Shown here: one piece after another, positions 1 through 11,164 of the stretch
Position numbering within the stretch: the first letter of the stretch is position 1
Layout: each line of letters starts with the position of its first letter
Source of the DNA: Eutreptiella sp. 'Long Island Sound 2002'
Lineage: Eukaryota; Euglenozoa; Euglenophyceae; Eutreptiales; Eutreptiaceae
Reading direction: 5' to 3'
NCBI GenBank assembly: GCA_964036045.1
Contig: OZ038385.1
Span: 43,637,722-43,701,721 of the forward strand
DNA length: 64,000 bases
Translations under genes and position numbers: made by a program
Notes under the pieces: generated by a model
What the model saw: only the letters and a program-made list of their open reading frames with translations
The model's database searches: none
What the model was told of the DNA's origin: nothing

Positions 1-640
1 GATTTGCAGACGCACTTGCACTCGGATGGCGGCCTCCGGTGCTCCTGACCTCGGTCAGTCTGCCTGGGAAACTGGTGGTTTGAGGAGTCGACGCCTCCGC
101 CCACACTGCATGAGGACTCCCTCATGTATGGCCTTCGTGGCAGTAGGGCGAGGGAAAAGACGGCCTTGATGCCCGATCCCTTCAGGAGGAGTTCCCTTAC
201 GATTTGGGGTTCGTAAGGAGTTCGACTTTGGCACTCTGGACTCGCGTCGTATGGATATGGACATGGTGCGCCCGAGGAAGGACCCGTGGGGACTCTCCCC
301 AGTCGGCGGGCCTTGGGAAGCTTGGGGTAGCCTGATGGATCTTTGTGGTCGCTCTCGACTTGTGGGGCCACCTCGGCCGTCGTGTGACGCCTATGTTGGC
401 CGTGTATGCCACTGCCACTGTGGTGGTGACCGTAGCAGCCGGCACCCGGTGCGCCTGGTATGGGTTAACGGGTCCCTTGGATGCCGAACAATCGCCGCCA
501 GGACCCGGGACTTGATACTTGATACTATACATGTGCTACGAGCTGTTACAGCAGCATACCTATCCCACTGTGGGATACCTATCTTACTGTGACTTACTGA
601 AGTGAGGATGTGACACCCCCCCCCCTTTCAGGGAGTGGTC
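1..640. other. Non-coding, no gene recognised
   Basis: I see no gene here. The short open frames on both strands have no recognisable motif and overlap each other. A run of about 13 C begins at about 615. Nothing further can be supported. Confidence 0.5.
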
Positions 641-720
641 CTGGGTACCCGCTGCCATGCGTGGGTGTTATCGAGCCCCCCCAGGGTTTGCTCTAAGGAG
701 GGGGGTGAAGCGGTACCCAG
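641..720. repeat. C-rich tract with imperfect inverted repeat
   Basis: Two arms, at 641-653 and 709-720, are inverted complements around the core GGTACC with one base of difference, so the stretch can fold into a hairpin. It lies just after a C homopolymer and contains a second C run. It may be the edge of an old mobile element, but no partner copy was found in the window. Confidence 0.4.
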
Positions 721-3700
721 AACCCCATGGCCAGGTTACGGCATACAACCGGTCTCCGGTCCACTAACCCCATGCACGGCGTGTTCCGTGCCGTGAAGCC
801 CCGCATCGGCAACCGATGCACCGCCAGCGGAGATTTGTGTATCAGAATATCAGGAATCAACAGGGTTTTATTTTCATATTGTTTCCGTCAATTTTTACGC
901 TTCCGTTCCGATACTCACTATTTTGACTGCTGGCGGTTGGTTGGCGACTTTACCGTAACCGCCAGTTTAACTGTTTATAATGGAAATTTTAACGCTATCC
1001 GTCACGAAGGCTCCAAAGTCGCCAGGAACTGCATGGATGCTTCCGCAATTTTCATAATTAATACTCGCAACCTTAATCTGAATTTTTCAGGATGTCGAAA
1101 TCGGATTTTCGACTTCGACATCCCCGCACTTGATTTGACCTCTTTCGAGTGGACCTACGTGCTTCCGTATGCACGAATCAACTTCCCTTTTATCCTGCCC
1201 TCCATTTGTCTTAAAGATATGGGCAAAACAAAGTTGATTCGTGAGGCCACTTGTGAAGGTCATATCTCGTGTTGCTTGCGAGGAATTACGATAAGGAAAC
1301 GTGGGATGTATTTACAATACTCCCGACGTAATTTAGGAAGCTTCATATGCCTTGCGTTTCTACACATGCGCGCTAGTGTAATGGATCATGGTCAAGAGGG
1401 TAGAGTTTGCGTTATAACTCTTTGGCCATGATATTGCGTGCGTTAAGATAACTTTCGAGTGTAGCGCGCAAGTGTTGGTGTTGCATAGGAACTCTCCTTG
1501 AGTTCCTATGAGCGATTGACACAAAGTTATGCCCTTGGAGGGGCATGACATATCGTGGTGGGAGCTGCCTTTTTGGGCAATATTTGGTATGTGCCATGTG
1601 TGGTGTTGCGTGCCCATTTGGCGGGCCCATTGCTCCAAGACAAGCCCGCCAATGGACCTCATATTGTGCAAGCCCCTTCTCCATACTCCCTACGGTCAAT
1701 TGCATGCCTAACCTTCGTGAAGGGAAGCTTGTGTGGTGATCCCGAAGCGATGCGTTGGGAGCAAGGTGTGTGTTTTACAATTTTCCATATTTTCATGTGC
1801 CCACTTGGGAAGTAGCGCTTGTAACCTTTCAAGGCGCCCCAAGTGGAGCACATATGTGGGATCGAAGGTCAATGGTGTCAAGTCATTGTGTTTAGAAGGA
1901 TTAAGTGATTGCACGATCCAAGCCGGAGATATTATAATATAATTGTAGACCTTTCAAGGCACTTTTGTGTGTCATTGTGCCAATTTTGCCATTTTTGGCT
2001 CGTCATGATGTCAAGTGGCGACCGTGTATCTCAACGTTGCGCTCAATTGACATCATGACCCAAGTATGTTATGAGGGTACACACTTCGGTAGCCAACATA
2101 TCTTGGACCCGGCGAATAACTCCTCTTAGGCTTGGCATACCGTGGCCGCCATGTTGGCGATTTGCGACTATCCCAAATCATGGGCTCACTTGGCGACCCT
2201 GCCATTCCCAATACCGGAGGAGTTGGGCGACGCCCCAAAGATATGTTGGACACATATGACTTGATATCAATCCTATGGCACACTCCGGTCCAAGTCGGGC
2301 ATGTGCCTCATTTGCCCCAACCATGAGTGTGCGCATTTTTGGCCATTTTGAGCATTTTTCCACTTTTGCTGCCCGCCGTGCACTATGTTCTAACCCTCGT
2401 GCACGCCGGACGCATGGACCAATGGACCATATATGACATGGGTGTTATGGGTAATGGTCCCCATGGTCCACACACCACGTGGGCGAAGCGGAGCCGCCTT
2501 CGTTAAGGCGCTAGGCCAAATTGAGTATGGGCAGTTTTGCCATTTTTGCATTTGTGGACCCAATTGGGATCATCACCACGCCGAGTGGCATGGAGATCTT
2601 TGAGAGCCAAGGGCATGGGAGTCTCCGTTGGACTCCCGTTGGATCACGTATGGAATGGCGGATCCGATCTCCAAGCCGGCGTGGAGATATACTATTGAGA
2701 GCACACCGAATTTTGGCTCATTTCAGGCAGCCAAAATGACCCAATTTTGGGACCCCATTTTCCCCCTTCCGTGTGGTCAATTGGCGGCCCCATTTCTCTA
2801 AGCCCATAGGGAGCCCGGACCTAAATCCAAGTTGTACACTCAGATAGAAGTCCTAGGTCCAGCCTCCTGCCCTGTGAGCCAATGGCCTCACCTTGGCCGA
2901 GCGAGCCGCGCGTGGGAATGACGCCAATTTTGGTGATTTTGGCATCATGACCCCACTTGACTCATCCGTGTTGCCCTGATGCCGGGACCTCAAAGGGAAC
3001 CAGGTTGGGTGAGGGCTCCAGGGGGTTCGTACTCGAAGGGCATAGGGTCAGTAGCCTCGTCCCTACCTCTGGCGGGTCCGGACGAGGGGTCAATTTTGGG
3101 GATTTTTGAGTTAATTTCAGTTTGGGCTGAAACAGCCCAATTTCAGCTACCAACTCCTGGGTGATAATGGCGGGGCCATATCTCTGGCTCAGAGTGGAGT
3201 TGGGACCTGCCATTAAGGGAGCATAGGGAGCCACTGTCGGTTGGCCTTGGAGCCCCTTGGTTTCCAGGAAATCGCCTGTGGCTGGGCGGGACACCCCCCC
3301 TATTGGCAGGGTTTCAGGGTCCGGACTGAGCAGGGCATGGGTTGTGTTTGAGCCCCCGCCCCCATCAGCCACTGAGAGGGTCGGACCTGGGATTGGGATA
3401 TGAGTGGGGACTGAGTGTCTATGGTCCTGTGATGCCCTTACCCCAGTCCAGTCTTAACCCCATGTGTACATATCCTGATGTGTTGCTGTACATACTTTCG
3501 TTCCCTCTTTGCAGAGTGGCAAGGATTCTGAAACGCTTTGTCACATGACATGAGCGCATTGATGCCCTTGTGAGCGTAGTGCTTTGCCTGCCTGCTCACT
3601 TGCGCGTGTCCCGCAGCGTCCCGTGGCCGGCCCCCCACGGGAACGCGTCAGTAGTACCATAGGCGGAGGCTCCGGTGATCGACCCGGAACCTCGTATGAG

Positions 3701-3740
3701 TTTTTCGAAAAACCACGCTGCAGAGAAGAGTAAGGGTGTT
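721..3740. other. Intergenic, AT-rich then Gly/Phe-poor repeat-like DNA; no gene supported
   Basis: The longest open frame (727-1431, plus) has no domain, a random-looking composition and no homologous motif that I recognise, so I do not call it. From about 1970 to 3150 the DNA is rich in variants of ccaattttgg and ccattttt, giving a repetitive texture similar to that at 48300-49060 in the PKS intron. Nothing else is evident. Confidence 0.5.
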
Positions 3741-3746
3741 ACTCAG

Positions 3747-6700
3747 TTACTCAGGGTGGAGTCGAAGGAACTCAAGGTACACAGGATCCTCCTCTAGAGC
3801 CTTGCTCGACTCCCAAGACCATGTGTCGTCATCCCATTCACAACGGTACAGGAATGTGCGGCGCTTTTTAGATCCCACTCGACGTCTAGCCACAATCTTG
3901 ACAAGTCGGGGAGATTCTCCAGTTTTGACAGGGGGCATCGGAAACTCCCACACCGGCTGTCCCTCTCGATGGACGTAGGGTTTTATGCTGTCTCGATTGA
4001 AAACTCGCAACCCATCGAAGGGGGCAGGGATGTCCAGTTTGACATTCTCGCCCTTGTTCAGTACCTCGAGTATTTTGTAAGGGCCGCACCAGACAACATC
4101 GAGTTTCTCTTTATGTCGATATTCAGGCACCAACACCCACCATCGTTCACCGACTTCAGGCACTCGAACGTGTCGGTCCATTTGCAGGACCACATGCATC
4201 TGGCGTCGACGTTCCTCGGCAAGCATTACACGCACAGAATCGAAGGTACGTTCCGCTCGTTGCATGTAATCATTCACGGTCGATGGTTCATGTGCATGAG
4301 AAGTTATTCGGGGAAACTCCAATGGAAAATGGGGTGTTCGTCCTTCATCTATCTCGAACGGGGATAGTCAAAGACTATTGGATGTCAGGTTGTTGAACTG
4401 GATTTCGGCGAACAGGAGGTCGACATCCCACTCGTTGTTGCCGAAGATGCCGTGTGTACGCAGGCGCTGGAGGATGGACTGATTGCTGCGCTCCGCCAGC
4501 CCATTGCCTCGAGGGCGGTTGGCCACTGTTTGATGCATCTCAATCTTGAAGCGCTGGGCCAACTCCTTCCACGTCTGAGACTCGAACAGCTTGTCTCGGT
4601 CAGAAACAATTTGTCGAGGGCATCCTTTCAATCGAATAACCTCACGTAGGAACACATAGATAAGGTCGTCGGCCGTCATATCCTTGCGACAAGGGATGAA
4701 CATCCCACGCTTGGAGAATCGGTCGACTACAGTCATGACGGCGTCATGGCCCCTTGTGGTCGGCGGCAATCCCGAAACCCAATCGATGGACACGCTGTGC
4801 CATTTGGTGTCGGGCACCGGCAATGGTCTTGGCACTCTGGCGGTGTCGACTCGTCTTGATTTCGCTGCTTGACAGACATCGCAACTTAGTATGTATCGCT
4901 CCACATAGTGTCGTAGGTGTGAACATACGTAGTCGCGCTTAATCAGGGCCATGGTTCGAAGGACTCCTGAGTGGCCATAGAACTCCGACTCGTGATACAT
5001 AGCCACAATCGACGTAACCAGCGTTCGGGGGACAAGCACACGTTTGCCCATCGTCGACAAATGGAGGAATTTGCCATCATCGAAGGACAACTTGGCATCT
5101 GGAAGCTGGTGTCGTGCCGCAGGGCTTCGAATCGCGACTTCGTAGATGTGTTTCGTCCGGGGGTCCTCCCGATAGGCTGCCGCCCACACAGCTGTCGAAG
5201 TCAAGTCTTTGCACTGATAATGTCGATGTACTCGGCGGTGTGTACCCTTAAGACTCGAAGGGTACGGCGTATTCGACCCAACCTTCGGCAAGGGAACTGA
5301 TTGCAACGTGCCGTCACGGTGACGGCGACAGCGAATCAGTTCCGCCATGGTCGGAGCGTATCGAAGTTCATTGCCAAAGGTGACTCGAAGGGGGCGATCC
5401 ATGCTTACATCGGGGAGGTCGTCGGTGTCGGTAGACGTGTCTGGCTCATTGCCAGCCTCATCGAGATGCATGTCTGGTTGGTGTGAATTCTCAGCCATGA
5501 TCTCGTCCGATGGTGCTGGATCCAGTCTCAGGTCCTCCGGCTCAGCAGTTGTCGCGCTCGACGGTAGCGGCTCCAGGTCCTCCGGCTCGACGGCGGGTTC
5601 GGTGTCGAATTGGAGGGCTGGTTCCGCAAGCTCATCTGCGTCAAGTTCCTTCCCCACGGAGCGTCCGCTTCGTAGTGAAACGTACAGGTGGTCGTACGGC
5701 TGGGGCCACACCTCGTCATGAGAGAATGAGTCTTCGAGTACATGTAGGAACTCATCGACAGGTTCTCCTTCCGGTGAAGCCCAATCTTCGACCAGGGGAA
5801 CTGCGAAAGCCCGTGTACGTGTGGCATTTTCGATATCCATCAACTGCCGCGAAGTTAGGCGGGAGCAGGCGTCTGCCGCAGGGTTCTCGAGGCCCGTTAC
5901 GTACCACAACGTCAGGTTGTATTCCTCGAGGAATTGGGACCATCGTGCTTGCCGTGGTGTCAGCGGTCGAGGACAGGTCTTGAGATATCGAAGACTTTCG
6001 TGGTCAGTGTGCACGTGCACCTGCTGTGGTCCTCGAAGTAGGTGAAACCATTGTTTCAAGGCTAATACGATAGCCAACAACTCCTGTTCTCGAATCGGGT
6101 ACCGAGTTTCGGCAGGCTGCATTTTCCGCGACATGAAGGCAATAGGTCGAAGATGTCCCTTGTACTTCCCATGCGCACATCGTTGCGCCAGCGTAGCACC
6201 CACGCAGTCTTTCGAGGCGTCTGTGTACAGGTGATACGGCTGTCGGGGGTCGATAGCACTGAGATGTGTCGCACTGATCATCGCCTGCTTCAGCTTGTCG
6301 AAGGAAGCCTGGTGGACGGCTGTCCATTCCCACTCGAAGTCTGCCTTAAACATTGCAGTCAGAGGGGCTGCGACAGCTTGGAACCCTTCGACAAACTGCT
6401 GGTAAAATCCACACAATCCAATGAACTGTCGAACTTCATGGACCGTAGTTGGTGGAGGCCAACCTCGAATGACCTTGATCTTTTCGGGGTCCATGTGTAC
6501 TCCATCTTGGTCGATAATGTATCCGCAGAAGGGCACTCGACTCTGAAAGAATGTGGATTTATCGATGCCGGGGAAGAGCTGGTGCTTACGGAGTAGTTCA
6601 TGTACCAGGTCGAGGTGTCGTTGGTGTTCGTCCGCATCCTTCGAGAAGACGAGGATGTCGTCAATGTACACCCATACAAAGATCCCCAAGTGGTCTCGAA

Positions 6701-8435
6701 GGACATCGTTCACGACGCGTTGGAACGTCGATGGCGCATTACAGAGGCCAAAGGGCATAACAACCCACTCGAAGGCGCCAAATTGTGTGTTGAAGGCGGT
6801 TTTCTCGATATCTTCGTCTTGAATTCGGATCTGGTGGAACCCACTAACAAGGTCAATCTTTGAGAATACGGTGGAACCCCCCAGTGTACTCAAGATGGAT
6901 TGGATCGATGGCAAGGGATATCGATCTCGTACAGTTCGTGTATTCAACGCTCGGTAGTCGACGCACATACGCCATTTACCATTCGCTTTCTTCACCAGTA
7001 GGCAACCCGCTCCGTATGGACTCGAGGACGGTCTGATGCGACCAGATCGATGCAACTTGTCCAATTGTCGTCGAAGTTCATCTAGTTGGCTCGGATCCAT
7101 TTTGTAAGGGTGTACCCACGGTGGATTGTCTTCCGAATCGAGGCGTATTCGATGATCTCTTCCAGGTCGATGCGGAGGTTGGTCTCCATACTCCGCTTTC
7201 TCCCGGTCGTAGAGGTCCGCCCACTTGTGTAATCGATTCGGCAGTTTGCGTCGAACAGGGTCAAGCCCGTCATCATTGCCATCACTGGCTTGCATCTTAT
7301 ACATTTCATCGACCGGCACTGCTGGTCGAGGCATGCAACACAGAAATACTTGATCTCCCGTGAGATCAGATCGACGGATCTCTCTTTTGAGTTTCGGCAA
7401 CAAAATGTACTCAATCTCCATATCGCTGCACTCCTCATCGGTGATACCATCTTCCGTTTCGGACTCATCGTACATGTCAGTACCGCGCTGAACGTGTATC
7501 GACGAGTGTAGGTCAGGGTGTTCGTTGGCATGTGGGGTAGGACTCCCAACTCGACGCGCTTTCGAGGAACTGGATGAAAGTATCGAAAGAAGGTCCAGCG
7601 TCGAAGCTGCTTGAAACTGCAGCTGGGAGGAGTGTCTTGATTCGCCAAAAGACAACCGGTACGAAATCGAACCATGTTGGATGTCGGCGTATCGCTCCTT
7701 CCAGTTGACAGTTGGATTGTAGCTTTGAAGCCATGGTAGTCCAAGCACTACATCCGGCAAAATCTCCAAGACCTTGAAGTGATGACGAAATACAAGCTCT
7801 CCAACTCGAACATAAGCTCGCGTGTAGTACCGTACTTCGACTTGGACACCTCCGGCTGTCAAGACATGTCCAGGGTTTCTCAGTTTATAGAGGGGAAGTC
7901 GCGCCCTCTTTGCTGTCTGCATCGACATAAAGTCACTGGTCGCTCCACAGTCGACCAACAGTTCCACGCTGGAGTCAAAGGAGTCTTCACGACATGCGCA
8001 AATGCGCCCTCGAACCGTGAACAGAGACGCATGCTCAGGTTCGGTTCCTTCGACAGTGACACTTCCAAGCGTCGAATTCTTTTCGGGTTTATTGGTGCTG
8101 GTGGTGGTGTTCAGCTCTTCTCGAGGACGTCTGCCACCAGGTCTTCGGAATTGTTTTCTAGGCCGTTGTAGGCCTTTCTCTGCTCTTGGAGCGGGATCGA
8201 AACCGTCCCTTGCTGTCTCGACTTTGATCTCGTTTCGGTGTGTTCGACCGTGATTCCCGACGTTCTCGTCCTCGGGATGGCGGTCGACCTTTTGGAGAGT
8301 CGCGGGCCAAGTGTCCTTGTTCGCCACAATTGTAGCAACGTCTGCTTTCTCGACCATCTTGGCGTCCGCCATGTTGACGTCCGAACCGTTCACCAATGTA
8401 GGCATGTAACTCTTCTCGAAGCTTGGCAATTGCAT
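3747..8435 (-). pseudogene. pol: Ty3/gypsy Pol polyprotein with one in-frame stop
   Basis: This polyprotein copies and inserts the element. In order it shows an aspartic protease motif (DCGATSDFM, near 7928-7953), reverse transcriptase with YIDD (near 6659-6670), RNase H (LYTDAS, near 6190-6232), an integrase zinc-binding region ending in CDVC (near 4870), then catalytic Asp (DWVSGLP, near 4780), Asp (SDRDKLF, near 4590) and Glu (GLAERSNQS, near 4490). The frame ends at a TGA at 4368-4370. The same frame resumes at once and stays open to 3747, encoding the integrase C-terminal domain and a chromodomain-like tail (LYRCEWDDDTWSWE). A single nonsense change, not a frameshift, is therefore the break. 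Intended read-through is possible but less likely. The start Met at 8435 overlaps gag by 278 bases in another frame. Confidence 0.88.
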
Positions 8436-9771
8436 CGAGATTCATCGGCTCTGCCACAGTCGAAGCTGTGGGCGCCGCAGCTGGGGTCGGCATCGGGGTG
8501 ACGTGTGGCGTTGGCATAGGGTTGGATGGAAACGTGGAAGTCGAAGTAGGTGGGACCGTCATAGGCAGGGGTCTCGACACTGCAGGACCCAGGGTGTGAT
8601 CTGATGTCGTTCTCGATGTGTTCTTTACTTCTTCCAGTTGATACCCAGCCGCAATGTAGGCTTCCGCGATGGTCTCTACCAAGGTATCGAATCCAAATGG
8701 ATTATTAGAACGCCATCTCGAACGGACTTCAACGATGTACTGCCGACGCACAGCGTCGTTCGACAACCCTTCAACAAATCGAGAGCTGACGAGGAAACCC
8801 ATCTGGAGTTCACTCGTGCTGACCTTCGACTTGATAACGCATGTACGAAATTCTCGAACGTAATCTGCATGTCGGGGAAACTCGCTCTCTTTCAAGCTCA
8901 ACATTCTCGACAAATACACTGGCTCATGGGATATGCAGTCGAAACGCTGGCCTAACACACGCATGAGCTCGAACCAGTCATCTTGTACAACTTTCGTCAG
9001 GCTATGATAGTACTCAGCGGCGTCACCATCGAGGAGGAACGACATCGTTGCTGCCTGATCGACGGGTGAGGTGATGTCCGACAAAGTGAAGGCTCGTAGT
9101 AAATCTTCTTTCCATGTTCGAAATTCTCCGCATCCAGGTTTACCCGTGAACCTCTTGACCAGTTTGTTCAGGCGCTCGACGCGGCGTCCCAGAATCTCCT
9201 GCGAAGGAGCACGTTGAACTACGAACTGGGGTAGTGGTTCGAAGGTAGGCCGCTGTGGGAGTGGTTGTTGTGGAAGGTGAGGTTGGTTCGAATTCGAAGA
9301 AGACGGTGGTTGCGGAAACTGTTGTTGTTGCGGTTGCGGAAACTGGATGTTGTTCGGAGGTGGTGGACTCGAAGTTCGTACAAATTCGTTGAGAAGAGCG
9401 TAACATTGCGTCAATTCATGTTCTACGCGTCGAAGTTCATTTGCAGCAGCTTGCGTTGCATTTTCCGTCGAGGACTGCAAGGTATCGATGCGCTGGCCAG
9501 TTGCTGCTGTAGCACTTGCTGCTGTTGCCTGCAATACATCGATGCGTTGTTCCAATTCGATAACTTTGGCTTGAGTATCTGCAAGCTTCTGCGAACAGCT
9601 GTGAAGATCACGAGAGAGACATGGAAACCACTCGCTTTCTCGACTAGCGATGCGCTCTGCGATGAACTTCTCTAACGAGGTCGAAAATTCATGATGCAAG
9701 GGTGAATCACTTCGAAACAAACTGTCTCTGATGAAATGCAGCATAGCTGCGTCGTCGAAGGGCCGCTCCAT
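8158..9771 (-). CDS. gag: Ty3/gypsy Gag-like protein, 537 aa
   Basis: Gag forms the particle shell and packages element RNA. The N-terminal third is predicted coiled coil (Leu/Ala/Gln-rich heptads), followed by a Pro/Gln-rich linker and a retrotransposon-gag core (FLLDGDAAEYYHSL). Near the C terminus is a zinc-knuckle-like segment, CYNCGEQGHLARDS, then an Arg/Ser-rich basic tail. The knuckle has Cys, Cys and His, but the fourth ligand is Ser instead of Cys, so metal binding may be impaired. It lies directly upstream of pol on the same strand and its end overlaps the start of pol. The frame is intact. Confidence 0.85.
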   Translation of the reverse strand: MERPFDDAAMLHFIRDSLFRSDSPLHHEFSTSLEKFIAERIASRESEWFPCLSRDLHSCSQKLADTQAKVIELEQRIDVLQATAASATAATGQRIDTLQSSTENATQAAANELRRVEHELTQCYALLNEFVRTSSPPPPNNIQFPQPQQQQFPQPPSSSNSNQPHLPQQPLPQRPTFEPLPQFVVQRAPSQEILGRRVERLNKLVKRFTGKPGCGEFRTWKEDLLRAFTLSDITSPVDQAATMSFLLDGDAAEYYHSLTKVVQDDWFELMRVLGQRFDCISHEPVYLSRMLSLKESEFPRHADYVREFRTCVIKSKVSTSELQMGFLVSSRFVEGLSNDAVRRQYIVEVRSRWRSNNPFGFDTLVETIAEAYIAAGYQLEEVKNTSRTTSDHTLGPAVSRPLPMTVPPTSTSTFPSNPMPTPHVTPMPTPAAAPTASTVAEPMNLDAIAKLREELHAYIGERFGRQHGGRQDGRESRRCYNCGEQGHLARDSPKGRPPSRGRERRESRSNTPKRDQSRDSKGRFRSRSKSRERPTTA

Positions 9772-10220
9772 TGTAGGTCGAAGTCCAAATCAAGTTGACG
9801 GCGTTGCGGCGTCGAAGATTGTTCTCGAAGATTGATCCTCCCCGCCACCTAGCTGGCTACCACTTGTTGTGGTTTGTTTCTTGGGAACTCGACTGCACTC
9901 TTGTGCCTCTTTGTTTCTCAAAATCCGAAATCCAAAATCCCAATCGACAAACCTCGCGGAATCTTTAGACGGGGCACCAATAATAACACAATCTCGAAGA
10001 CATAAACCCTGTTCAAAGATCGAAGTATCTTACAGCGCTCATTCACAGTTGGCATTCGATGCTTCTTTATTATTCACACACTGTCAGCGCGATTGCGACT
10101 GCGACTTGCGATTTGCGCGCTGCTGCGCTGCTGCTGTTCGAAGCCATAACACTATTCTTCACAGGTCGGGCTGTCACATAGCACTACAGGGGACGGCTAG
10201 GGTTTCGAACCTCTTTTATT
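9772..10220. other. Likely 5' leader region of the gypsy element; no gene
   Basis: This minus-strand DNA lies directly upstream of gag and would hold the element leader. No convincing LTR boundary was found. A sequence beginning TGGTGCCCC on the minus strand (9968-9979) resembles a tRNA primer site, but no TG...CA LTR edge adjoins it. Confidence 0.35.
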
Positions 10221-10640
10221 AGAAATAACTGGTTTTTTTCGATTATTTTTACCCAAATAACCGGTTATTCCGATTATTACTTTTCAAAATAACCGGTTCA
10301 ATGCGATTATTTCCACGAAGCAAGCCAATTGAACGGTTCTTTCCCGATTATTAGTTTTCAAACCAACTATTTTGTGGGTTTTTGAAAGAAAATAACATAC
10401 AAACCAGTATACATTGCTCCAAGAGTTTGGTTTCGCACTCTGTGAGTATGTGTGTTGATATTATTGCTTTCTAATTGCAAAAGAAAAGCCTCATGGTCTA
10501 TTACCCAACAATTAGTGACCATTATCCACCCGTCTGATTAATTGTTTTTGATTTATTTCAAAATAATCGGTTTTCCAACTAACTTGAAAATAGCTCCCGA
10601 TTAAATGCCGATAACCGGTTTTTCCGATGAATTGGTAAAA
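10221..10640. repeat. Cluster of AT-rich repeats around palindromic AACCGGTT
   Basis: Variants of a unit reading roughly AATAACCGGTT then TTCCGATTATT recur at about 10221, 10253, 10290, 10330, 10560, 10606 and 10636. The core AACCGGTT is palindromic. The region is strongly AT-rich compared with its flanks. There is no coding sequence. It may be a degenerate satellite or part of a mobile element. Confidence 0.6.
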
Positions 10641-10697
10641 CCGGTTCCCAACCCTAGGGACGGCGGAGCCAGATGGGGAAGAGACTTGGTGCCTTTT

Positions 10698-11164
10698 TGT
10701 AATAGGATTTATCAGTTTGTATTTTAGTGGTCATTTCTGATTTTTCAATTCTCTTTTTGTTGTATTTATTCTGCCTTGAGCGACTCTGCCGAGGTCGCGG
10801 GAGCGACAGATTGAGATTTAGATTAGTTTTGCTGGCGATTTCATGTATTGAGAATTGTTTACTGATTTCTCGAATTTTCTTTCTGAGTGTCTCTATTTTT
10901 GATAGGGATGTAACAGCTTGTTTTTTGAACCACCTACTGCTGGTTGACTTGGTTGGACTCTGGGGGACATGATCGCCACCGTGTTGCAGTATTGATTTGG
11001 CGTGCTGATGATGCCGCGTGTGTTCGTGTTTATCTTGGCCATGGTTTTTTTTTGGGGATTTTCGTAAACTGGTACTGGGGAAAAATATTTGTGGCTGGCG
11101 AGTCCCAAAAACATCCCGAGGAGTTATTATCAAATGAAACCAAAGTATTACTGGTTTTATTACA
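10698..11164 (+). repeat. 5' LTR of the non-autonomous element
   Basis: It starts TGTAATA and ends TATTACA. It matches 13078-13543 apart from roughly ten scattered substitutions and a one-base length difference in a T/G run near 11046, by eye about 97% identity. That suggests a fairly recent insertion. Confidence 0.75.

Larger units (their letters stand above)
3747..9771 (-). mobile_element. Ty3/gypsy LTR retrotransposon, coding body (decayed)
   Basis: Read on the minus strand, the order is gag (9771 to 8158), then protease, reverse transcriptase, RNase H, integrase and a C-terminal chromodomain-like segment (8435 to 3747). Integrase after RNase H is the Ty3/gypsy order; the chromodomain suggests the chromovirus clade. 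Gag and pol overlap in different frames, as in elements that use frameshifting. One in-frame TGA breaks pol. I could not find a matching pair of LTRs by eye: DNA on the left (3540-3746) and right (9772-10220) does not match, so the element is probably incomplete or degraded at its ends. Confidence 0.9.

Noticed and set aside
1-320. Possible duplicate of 16180-16520
   Set aside because: Only short shared words were found, such as a version of ggggctctcccca. Not enough to call homology by eye.
727-1431. 234-codon plus-strand frame
   Set aside because: No domain, mixed composition, no neighbour context. It could be chance.
9968-9979. Primer-binding site for the gypsy element (minus-strand TGGTGCCCC)
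   Set aside because: No LTR edge ending in CA lies next to it, and no second LTR was found.
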